A stretch of DNA of 5,979 nucleotides from Candidatus Roizmanbacteria bacterium (lineage in GTDB: Bacteria; Patescibacteriota; Microgenomatia; UBA1406; GWC2-37-13), in contig JACQRR010000122.1 in NCBI GenBank assembly GCA_016206365.1, forward strand, positions 1 to 5,979. Direction: 5' to 3'. The number at the start of each line of letters is the position of its first letter. The stretch's first letter is position 1. A program made the translations under genes and the position numbers. The notes under the pieces are model-generated. The model ran no database searches. It saw only the letters and a list, made by a program, of their open reading frames with translations, and had not been told where the DNA came from. Positions 1 through 5,095 of the stretch are shown here, piece after piece.

Positions 1-4
1 GCAC

Positions 5-101
5 TGTCATTCTGAACGGAGCGTAGCGAAGTGAAGAATCTCTCAACTTGTTTGAGACTCTCGCATACGCGAGAGATCCTTCGCTGAGGCTCAGGATGAC
101 A
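5..101. repeat. Imperfect palindromic repeat element with two inner hairpins
   Basis: The ends are inverted: TGTCAT at 5-10 matches ATGACA at 96-101. Pairing continues inward with AGCGAAG (25-31) against CTTCGCT (79-85) and ATCTCTC (38-44) against GAGAGAT (71-77). The left arm is longer by a few bases. Two smaller hairpins lie inside: TCTCAA/TTGAGA (41-46 with 52-57) and CTCTCGC/GCGAGAG (58-64 with 69-75); the second competes with the outer stem for 71-75. No reading frame of note crosses it. From memory, similar TGTCATTCTGA...TCAGGATGACA elements are scattered between genes in many bacterial genomes, including Patescibacteria, so I read it as a dispersed non-autonomous repeat. Its copy number cannot be seen here. 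Confidence 0.75.
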
Positions 102-129
102 AATAATTGCGTGAGTTCTATTGAATTTA

Positions 130-160
130 ATTAGAAATTAGGAATTAGTTATTAGAAATT
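130..160. repeat. Heptamer tandem repeat ATTAGNN, 4.4 copies
   Basis: Four consecutive 7-bp units with the core ATTAG start at 130, 137, 144 and 151. Their variable last two bases are AA, GA, TT and AA, and a partial unit ATT follows at 158-160. The array ends 8 bp before the dnaX start codon, so it fills the place where a promoter or leader would be. A fixed core with a variable tail resembles the short tandemly repeated heptanucleotides known from cyanobacteria, but the sequence itself differs. Confidence 0.7.
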
Positions 161-168
161 TTATTTCA

Positions 169-1263
169 ATGTTTTACCTAAAATACCGTCCCAAGACAAT
201 CGAAGAACTTGACAACTCACACGTCAAAGAAATTGTAAAAAAAATACTTTTATCAGATTCCCTTCCTCACGCTTTACTTTTCATTGGTCAAAAGGGAACG
301 GGTAAAACCTCAACAGCCAGAATCTTTGCCAAAGCAGTAAATTGTCTTAATAATAAATTTTCCCGCTCTTTAACCCCCGAGGTTAAAGAGTCAAGTAAAA
401 AAACCTCGGGGGTTGATACGGTTGAACCGTGTAACGCCTGCAAAAACTGTCTTTCCATCGATTCTTCCTCCTCGCCTGACGTCATTGAACTTGATGCGGC
501 TTCCAATCGAGGCATTGAAGATGTTAGAAACTTAATCAGAGAATCTAATTTTTACCCAATGACTAATCGCTACCGCATATATATCATTGACGAAGCGCAT
601 ATGATTACCAATGACGCCTTTAATGCTCTTCTTAAAACACTTGAAGAACCACCTTCTTCTGTAATCTTTATTCTAGCAACAACGAATCAAGAAAAAATAC
701 CCAAGACTATTCTTTCCCGTTGTTTTCTTATCAATTTTGCCAAAGCAAAAAAATCAGATATCGTCTCCATGCTAAAAAAGATAATTAAAAAAGAAAAAAT
801 AGCTATCGATGAACAACTACTTCCTCTTATTGCTTCCCATGCTGACAATTCATTTCGTGACGCCACTAAAATTCTCGAAGAACTAACTACTCAACAAATG
901 CTTACATTCGAAGAGGGTAAACAGTTCTTAGGATTGTTTCTAGAAAATTTTTTTCAAACCCTTCAAAAAAGAGATCTACAAGCAATACTCTCTTGGATTG
1001 AAGAATTCAATCAAGCAGGCGGAAACTTCAAAAATCTTATTGAACAACTCCTTGAAGAACTTCGAATAGCACTTTTAACCCGAAGCGGTATTAAAATGGA
1101 GGAAGCAGCTGACGTTGAACTTGAGATTAAGGAGATTGTTGCGCTTATGAAACTTCTTACAGAGGCGTACAATAACCTAAAAATTTCACCCATTGACTCG
1201 CTTCCGCTTGAGATTGCAGTAGTGGAATTCTATAATAGAGATAAAGTAGTTAGTAGCAAGTAG
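169..1263 (+). CDS. dnaX: DNA polymerase III subunit gamma/tau, short gamma-like form
   Basis: This is the ATPase of the clamp loader that places the sliding clamp on primed DNA during replication. The AAA+ signatures are all present: Walker A GQKGTGKT (residues 40-47), zinc module Cys59, Cys88, Cys91 and Cys94, Walker B with DEAH (141-144), FNALLKTLEEPP (151-162), sensor 1 ATTN (170-173), arginine-finger SRC (183-185) and sensor 2 FRDA (229-232). Residues from about 240 to 355 fit the helical collar domain. At 364 residues it lacks the tau-specific C-terminal part that in E. coli binds DnaB helicase and the alpha subunit. The spacing from first to second zinc cysteine is 29 residues, against 9 in E. 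coli DnaX as I recall it; the extra stretch is encoded by a palindromic insert. The ATG at 169 directly precedes the conserved FYLKYRP start. No Shine-Dalgarno sequence is visible. ybaB follows 70 bp downstream. Confidence 0.96.
   Translation: MFYLKYRPKTIEELDNSHVKEIVKKILLSDSLPHALLFIGQKGTGKTSTARIFAKAVNCLNNKFSRSLTPEVKESSKKTSGVDTVEPCNACKNCLSIDSSSSPDVIELDAASNRGIEDVRNLIRESNFYPMTNRYRIYIIDEAHMITNDAFNALLKTLEEPPSSVIFILATTNQEKIPKTILSRCFLINFAKAKKSDIVSMLKKIIKKEKIAIDEQLLPLIASHADNSFRDATKILEELTTQQMLTFEEGKQFLGLFLENFFQTLQKRDLQAILSWIEEFNQAGGNFKNLIEQLLEELRIALLTRSGIKMEEAADVELEIKEIVALMKLLTEAYNNLKISPIDSLPLEIAVVEFYNRDKVVSSK
366..414. repeat. Palindromic insert inside dnaX (zinc-module loop)
   Basis: CTCTTTAACC (366-375) and GGTTAAAGAG (381-390) form a perfect 10-bp stem with a 5-base loop. 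In addition AACCCCCGAGGTT (372-384) is the exact reverse complement of AACCTCGGGGGTT (402-414), giving an alternative 13-bp stem. Each 13-mer also has AACC...GGTT ends of its own. The segment encodes roughly residues 66-82, between the first and second zinc cysteines, where the protein is about 20 residues longer than usual. Confidence 0.75.
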
Positions 1264-1328
1264 CCTGTAGCTAAAAATTTATTTATTTTATACTAACTAC
1301 TTACTTTTAACTACTAGCTACTATTTAT
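1246..1328. repeat. Inverted heptamer array at the dnaX-ybaB junction
   Basis: Four consecutive heptamers with core GTAG begin at 1246, 1253, 1260 and 1267; their last three bases are TTA, CAA, CCT and TTA-like CTA. After a 20-bp A/T-rich spacer (1274-1293), heptamers of the reverse-complement type NNNCTAC run from 1294: TAACTAC, a degenerate unit, TAACTAC, TAGCTAC and a decayed unit. The halves can pair in several registers, for example 1244-1253 with 1293-1302 (10 bp perfect), 1251-1257 with 1317-1323, and 1267-1273 with 1315-1321. The left half overlaps the last five dnaX codons and its TAG stop. It could act as a weak attenuator or terminator, but no clean T-tract follows. Confidence 0.7.
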
Positions 1329-1333
1329 TATAT

Positions 1334-1597
1334 ATGTTCAACCCATTAGGCGGTCTTGGTGATTTACAAAAACTCCAGCAACAGGCTCAACAGATGCAAC
1401 AGGCCCTTCAACAAGAGCAGGTAAACGTTGAAAAAAATGGAGTTAAAGTGGTTGTAAGAGGCGACCAGATAATTGAGGAAATCGAGGTTGACGGCGTTAT
1501 TGAAAATCGTATCGCCGAAGCAGTAAATGAAGCTATCAAGAAAACTCAAGAGCTGGCAGCGAAAAAATTGATAGAGATTTCAAGCCAACAGAGATAA
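1334..1597 (+). CDS. ybaB: YbaB/EbfC family nucleoid-associated protein
   Basis: This small DNA-binding protein belongs to the YbaB/EbfC family, whose members form dimers that coat DNA and affect nucleoid structure and gene expression. It is 87 residues long. It has the family order: a short MFNPLGGLGDL start, a long Gln-rich helix (about residues 10-30, LQKLQQQAQQMQQALQQEQV), a central beta segment with VKVVVRGDQIIEEIEVD (about 38-54), and a C-terminal helix with EAVNEAIKKTQELAAKKL (62-79). Usual members are about 100-110 residues and end in a Gly/Pro-Phe tail; that tail is missing here, as seems common in reduced genomes. The gene follows dnaX, which is the classic dnaX-ybaB arrangement, and precedes prs by 15 bp, so cotranscription is likely. 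No Shine-Dalgarno sequence precedes the ATG. Confidence 0.9.
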   Translation: MFNPLGGLGDLQKLQQQAQQMQQALQQEQVNVEKNGVKVVVRGDQIIEEIEVDGVIENRIAEAVNEAIKKTQELAAKKLIEISSQQR

Positions 1598-1612
1598 ATA
1601 CATCTGACACTT

Positions 1613-2563
1613 ATGCTCAAACTCTTTTCCGGTACTGCTCATCCGAAACTTAGTCAAGAAGTCTCCAAGCTTCTCAAACTTCCTCTCTCCAAATCTGAAG
1701 TCGTACGTTTTGGCAATTCTGAAGTAAGAGTAAGAATCAGCGAAAATGTCAGAAATTCTACATGTATTGTCATCCAACCAGCAGCCAACCCTACAGATAC
1801 AAATTATATGGAACTTTTCTTTTTTTGTGACGCACTAAGACGTCAGGAAGCAAAAAAAGTCATCGGAGTAATCCCTTATTTTGGCTATGCTAAACAAAAT
1901 ATTCAACATAGAAGTGGGGAAAGCGTTTCGGTCAATGTAATTATTAGATTTCTTGAATCAATCGGTTTTGAAAAAATATATGCTTTTGATCTTCATGATG
2001 AAGCAACAGCCGGAGTTTTCTCTATTCCGTTTAAACACCTTTCTGCCTTTCCTTTATCAGCAAAACATATTAGGAATTATTTTTTAAAATCTGTAGAGAC
2101 GAGGCATGCCTCGTCTCTACAAAAACACGTGGCCCTCGTTTCACCCGATCAAGGAGCGGTGGAAAAAGTCCGCCATTTTGGCCGGTTTTTTTTCCAAACT
2201 GAAAATTTTAGCGAAGTCGTCATCGAAAAAAAACGCGATCAGGATGTAATGCATAAAGCAAAACCGTTGGACTTATACGGCGATGTAAAAAATAAAATCG
2301 CTCTCATCGTCGATGACATGGTAGTTTCGGGTAGTACTGTCCTTCCCGCGATCGATCTGTGTCTAAAAAGAGGCGCCAAGAAAGTTTATTTTGCCGCTAT
2401 TCACCATGATTTTACTAAAGAAGCGCCTCGCTTGTTGCAAAATTCTAGATTAGAAAGATTTTTTACGACCAATACAATCGAACTTAAACCTACTCAAAAA
2501 TTTCCTAAACTAGAAGAGATCTCAGTCGCTTCACTAATAGCTAATGAGTTAAAATCAATTTAA
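1613..2563 (+). CDS. prs: Ribose-phosphate pyrophosphokinase (PRPP synthetase), divergent
   Basis: This enzyme makes phosphoribosyl pyrophosphate from ribose 5-phosphate and ATP, feeding nucleotide synthesis and salvage in the cytosol. It is 316 residues, a normal family length. Family features are an N-terminal LFSGTAHPKLSQEV segment, IQPAANPTDTNYMEL (54-68), VIPYFGYAKQ (86-95), FDLHDE (125-130, with the catalytic-site His128), VSPDQGAVEKVR (177-188), a Lys-Lys-Arg at 206-208 in the flexible loop region, and the PRPP-binding loop VDDMVVSGST (233-242). Several usually conserved positions differ: FGNSE replaces FSDGE, AKQN replaces ARQD, and DMVVSGST replaces DMIDTGGT. Residues 160-170 are encoded by an in-frame 30-bp palindrome. 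The gene is 15 bp after ybaB and convergent with recR. Function is inferred from family; altered substrate preference is possible. Confidence 0.9.
   Translation: MLKLFSGTAHPKLSQEVSKLLKLPLSKSEVVRFGNSEVRVRISENVRNSTCIVIQPAANPTDTNYMELFFFCDALRRQEAKKVIGVIPYFGYAKQNIQHRSGESVSVNVIIRFLESIGFEKIYAFDLHDEATAGVFSIPFKHLSAFPLSAKHIRNYFLKSVETRHASSLQKHVALVSPDQGAVEKVRHFGRFFFQTENFSEVVIEKKRDQDVMHKAKPLDLYGDVKNKIALIVDDMVVSGSTVLPAIDLCLKRGAKKVYFAAIHHDFTKEAPRLLQNSRLERFFTTNTIELKPTQKFPKLEEISVASLIANELKSI
2092..2121. repeat. Perfect 30-bp palindrome inserted in frame in prs
   Basis: TGTAGAGACGAGGCA (2092-2106) is followed at once by its exact reverse complement (2107-2121), a 15-bp stem with no loop. It spans from the third base of Ser160 to the second base of Gln170. 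Its length is exactly ten codons, so removing it leaves the frame intact and gives Lys-Ser-Lys-His-Val. It lies in a variable surface-like stretch just before VSPDQG. From memory, GTAGAGACG...CGTCTCTAC palindromes are common intergenic repeats in cyanobacteria and some other groups. Confidence 0.9.
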
Positions 2564-2595
2564 CAATATAGCAATTCAACAATATAACAATTTAA
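2556..2595. repeat. Octamer tandem repeat CAATNNAN, five copies
   Basis: Five perfect-period 8-bp units begin at 2556, 2564, 2572, 2580 and 2588. They alternate between CAATTTAA-like (CAATTTAA, CAATTCAA, CAATTTAA) and CAATATAR (CAATATAG, CAATATAA), so a 16-bp period is also visible. The array supplies the prs stop codon (2561-2563) and, read on the other strand, the recR stop codon (2592-2594). It therefore fills the whole 28-bp gap between the two convergent genes. No GC-rich terminator hairpin is seen there. Confidence 0.75.
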
Positions 2596-3236
2596 TATTC
2601 ATTTCTATTTTCGATTGCTTTTTGTAATGTCATATAATCAGCATACTCTAAACTCGCCCCAATCGGCAATCCATAAGCTAGGCGTGTTATTTTAAATTTT
2701 GCACTCCTTTGCTTTCTAACTTCTTTCAAGCGATCCCTTATATACATCGCCGTAGCTTCGCCTTCCATATCCGGATTAGTCGCAAGTACAACCTCCTTAA
2801 TTTTTTTACCATCTTGATACGATCGTTTCAAGTTGGTAGATATCCTTTCAAGTAGGCTATTTATATATAAATCTTCGGGTCCTATATGGTTAAGTGGATC
2901 AATCTTCCCATGCAATACGTGATATACACCCTTATAAATATTTCCTGTCTCAAAAGAAAGCAAATCCAACACCTCTTCTACTACAGTGATCACGCTCTTG
3001 TCTCTTGTTGTTTCCTGACAAATAGAACAACGCTCGTCTTCTGTAAGATTCATGCAGACTGAGCACATTTTTGTTTTTGCTTTAAGAGATGCTATATTCT
3101 GAGCGAAATCTTTAAGATCTCTTTCTGGAAACCGAAGTAAATAAAAAGCCATACGATTAGCCGTTTTTTCTCCTATGCCAGGTAATCGTTCAAGAAACAA
3201 GGCGATTTGTTTTAAATTATTTGGCAATGTATTCAT
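2592..3236 (-). CDS. recR: Recombination mediator protein RecR
   Basis: RecR acts with RecO (and RecF) to load RecA onto gapped DNA in recombinational repair. From the chosen ATG it is 214 residues; the family norm is about 200. Domains in order are a helix-hairpin-helix LPGIGEKTANRMAFYLL (18-34), a four-Cys zinc finger Cys58-Cys61-Cys70-Cys73, a Toprim domain starting VITVVEEV (82-89, Glu87 acidic site) through YHVLHGKIDPLNHIGPEDL (105-123) and VVLATNPDMEGEATA (149-163), and the C-terminal RLAYGLPIGASLEYADYMTL motif (185-204). An upstream GTG at 3323 would add 29 residues, but those are encoded by a direct repeat and are not RecR-like, so I prefer the ATG at 3236. The gene lies 110 bp after rnj on the same strand, outside its usual dnaX-ybaB-recR cluster. 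Confidence 0.95.
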   Translation of the reverse strand: MNTLPNNLKQIALFLERLPGIGEKTANRMAFYLLRFPERDLKDFAQNIASLKAKTKMCSVCMNLTEDERCSICQETTRDKSVITVVEEVLDLLSFETGNIYKGVYHVLHGKIDPLNHIGPEDLYINSLLERISTNLKRSYQDGKKIKEVVLATNPDMEGEATAMYIRDRLKEVRKQRSAKFKITRLAYGLPIGASLEYADYMTLQKAIENRNEY

Positions 3237-3246
3237 TATATTGGAG

Positions 3247-3336
3247 AAAGCGAAAATACCTGTTTCGAGCTTTTCAAAGAGCCCGATGAGTTTGGAGGGG
3301 AAGTTCTTCAAAGCGAAAAACACGGTATCGAGCTTT
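3247..3336. repeat. 27-bp direct repeat pair between rnj and recR
   Basis: On the + strand, copy 1 (3247-3273) and copy 2 (3310-3336) both begin AAAGCGAAAA and end TCGAGCTTT; they match at 22 of 27 positions by eye. Copy 1 can itself fold: AAAGC and GAAA pair with TTTC and GCTTT across a 2-base bulge. The 36-bp centre includes GGAGGGG (+ strand). The unit fills most of the 110-bp rnj-recR gap. Read toward recR it is an open frame in phase with recR, which creates the misleading GTG start at 3323. It could be a dispersed repeat or a leader element for recR. Confidence 0.65.
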
Positions 3337-3346
3337 CTATATTAAA

Positions 3347-5017
3347 CTAAATCTGTATTATATCGACAATAATCAATGGTTTTCTTCCTCTCTTCTTAAA
3401 AAAGAAATTTTCCAAAACAGCCGTAGTCTCTTTTCTCACATTGTTAAAATCAATGACTCTTCCTCCCTTAGGCTTTAAAACCCTTTCAATCAATCTTGTG
3501 GCTTCAGAAAATAAGCTCTCTTCACCCGCTTCATAGACAAATCCTCGTGAAAGAAATTTTGGTCGAGTAACCAGTTTGCCTTGGGAATCCAATACTAGAA
3601 CAACCGACACGACTCCCTCGCTGGCCAAGGTTTTTCTGTCACGTAATACAACGTTTCCCACATCGCCAATTCCGTATGCGTCAACATAAATATTTTTAGT
3701 TTCGATCGAATCTCCACGACCAGCTTTTCCACTTGAGAACCATACATTCTCTCCTTCGTCTAATAAAAATACCTGCTCTTTTTTATAGCCTAAATCTGTA
3801 ACAAGCTTTTGATATTGATGTTGATGTCTTATGGTGCCTCCGATTGGGATAAAATATGACGGATTTGTAAAGCGTATAAGATATTTTAAATCTTCTTGAT
3901 TTCCATGGCCAGAAGCATGCAACTGATCGTGAATATCTGAGTATATAACGTCTGCCCCTTGCATAGACAATTCCTCTATCAAAGCGTATACCTCGTTTTC
4001 GTTGCCTGGTATGGGATCTGAGGAAAATATAATCTTATCGTTGGGTTTAATCTTTACAAATGGATTTCTCTTTGTAGCTAGTTTTGCCAGTGCAGAATCA
4101 TATTGGCCTTGTGATCCGGCGGCTATAAGACAGACCTTATTGGGAGCAAGTCGTATTACTTCTTCCTCCTTTGCCGTTAAACTATCTGGAATTGGCAAGT
4201 ATCCAATCTCGGAGGCGATACGCGTATTTTCCTTCATTGATCTACCCAGGAAAACTATCTTTCGATTGAATTTGATTGCAGCCTCAACACACTGTCTAAT
4301 CCGAGAAATGTTTGAGGAAAACGTTGTCATGATAAATTTTCCTCTTGTCTTACGCATCTCTTCCTCAAAAGTCTGACCGACGATATTTTCAGATAAGGTC
4401 AATCCTTCTCGCTCCGCACCAAGACAATCAGATAACAAGCAAAGCACTCCATCCTTCCCGGCTTTTGTTATAGCATAAAAATCTGGATGGTTTCCATAAG
4501 GCGGGGTCAGATCAAGTTTGAAATCAGTTCCGTGATAGATATTTCCTACCGGAGTTTTGATTAAGATATGAAATGTATCTGGAATTGAGTGAGTTACTCT
4601 AATAAAACTCACCCTAAACAACCCGAACTGATATTCTTTTTCATAGACTACCTGATTCAAGTCGACGTTTTGATTAAATTCTTTAAATTTATTTTCCACA
4701 AATGCCACAGTGAGACGGCTTGCAAAAACAGGCGGTCTACCCAGTGAGTCGTAGTGGTAAGGTAGAGCAGAGGTGTGATCCTCATGTCCATGACTCAAGA
4801 TAACTGCTCTAATTTTATCTTTCTTATCGGTTAAATACGACACATCTGGAATCACAAAATCAACTCCGAGTTCTTTTTCCATCGGAAATCCTATTCCACA
4901 GTCTACGATAAGAATATCTCTTAACTTTTCGTTCTCGTATAGTTCATAAACGTACATGTTCTTAGTCACACCGACCACTCCTCCAAGTGGAACGAAGCGA
5001 AGTTTGTAAGAAGACAT
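3347..5017 (-). CDS. rnj: Ribonuclease J (metallo-beta-lactamase / beta-CASP fold)
   Basis: RNase J is an endoribonuclease and 5'-3' exoribonuclease that handles mRNA decay and RNA maturation in many bacteria lacking RNase E. At 556 residues it matches B. subtilis RNase J1 in length. The metallo-beta-lactamase part shows HGHEDH (76-81), VTHSIPD (141-147, His143) and HGTDFK (162-167, Asp165; usually HTGDFK). The beta-CASP part shows LLSDCLGAEREG (194-205, Asp197 as motif A), TTFSSNISRI (231-240), GRSM (258-261), SSDPIPGNE (332-340) and LHASGH (366-371, motif B). The C-terminal domain ends with a typical RGRKPLIIVDI stretch. Motif C, usually PxHGExR with a metal-binding His, reads PIGGTIR (391-397), so that His is Gly393. 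The ATG at 5017 starts just before the conserved LGGV...KNM segment. recR lies downstream on the same strand. Confidence 0.95.
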   Translation of the reverse strand: MSSYKLRFVPLGGVVGVTKNMYVYELYENEKLRDILIVDCGIGFPMEKELGVDFVIPDVSYLTDKKDKIRAVILSHGHEDHTSALPYHYDSLGRPPVFASRLTVAFVENKFKEFNQNVDLNQVVYEKEYQFGLFRVSFIRVTHSIPDTFHILIKTPVGNIYHGTDFKLDLTPPYGNHPDFYAITKAGKDGVLCLLSDCLGAEREGLTLSENIVGQTFEEEMRKTRGKFIMTTFSSNISRIRQCVEAAIKFNRKIVFLGRSMKENTRIASEIGYLPIPDSLTAKEEEVIRLAPNKVCLIAAGSQGQYDSALAKLATKRNPFVKIKPNDKIIFSSDPIPGNENEVYALIEELSMQGADVIYSDIHDQLHASGHGNQEDLKYLIRFTNPSYFIPIGGTIRHQHQYQKLVTDLGYKKEQVFLLDEGENVWFSSGKAGRGDSIETKNIYVDAYGIGDVGNVVLRDRKTLASEGVVSVVLVLDSQGKLVTRPKFLSRGFVYEAGEESLFSEATRLIERVLKPKGGRVIDFNNVRKETTAVLENFFFKKRGRKPLIIVDIIQI

Positions 5018-5019
5018 AG

Positions 5020-5084
5020 TTATATTGTAATACGCCTATATGGTTTTAAAAACAATTTAATAATATAACCATATAGCAATTTTG
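5020..5084. repeat. Inverted octamer array between divergent rnj and the MIP18 gene
   Basis: On the + strand, octamers CAATTTAA, TAATATAA, CCATATAG and CAATTTTG run in register from 5053 to 5084. On the - strand, octamers CCATATAG, GCGTATTA and CAATATAA run from 5043 down to 5020. The two halves face each other and give a perfect 10-bp inverted repeat, CTATATGGTT (5036-5045) with AACCATATAG (5067-5076), with a 21-base loop. The units resemble those at 2556-2595. The array lies between, and on the rnj side overlaps, the two putative -10 boxes, so it could also serve as an operator. Confidence 0.6.
5024..5029 (-). promoter_or_regulatory. Putative -10 box of rnj, close to the start codon
   Basis: On the - strand TACAAT ends 6 bases before the rnj ATG. 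A start site at the usual 6-7 bases downstream would fall at or next to the start codon, giving a leaderless or nearly leaderless mRNA. No convincing -35 is placed; TTGTTT (5050-5055) has a 20-bp spacer, longer than ideal. Confidence 0.35.
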
Positions 5085-5095
5085 ATTATACCATC

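Noticed and set aside
1..168. CRISPR, tRNA or small RNA gene in the leading gap
   Set aside because: There are no evenly spaced 25-40 bp repeats with unique spacers and no cloverleaf; only one palindromic element and one heptamer array are present.
1264..1333. Classical intrinsic terminator after dnaX
   Set aside because: Stems are AT-rich and shifted in register, with no clean U-tract after a stable hairpin; the region is better described as an inverted heptamer array.
3235..3240. TATAAT on the - strand at the recR start as a promoter
   Set aside because: It overlaps the ATG, so transcription would start inside the gene; chance match in AT-rich DNA is more likely.
3294..3300. GGAGGGG on the + strand as a Shine-Dalgarno site
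   Set aside because: No start codon with an open frame follows at a useful distance; it is part of the repeat element between rnj and recR.
3237..3323. GTG-initiated N-terminal extension of RecR by 29 residues
   Set aside because: The added peptide is encoded by the direct-repeat element and has no RecR similarity; the ATG at 3236 gives a near-normal family length.
4002..4376. 124-codon open frame on the + strand inside rnj
   Set aside because: It lies wholly antisense to a well-conserved RNase J region and shows no protein-like family features.
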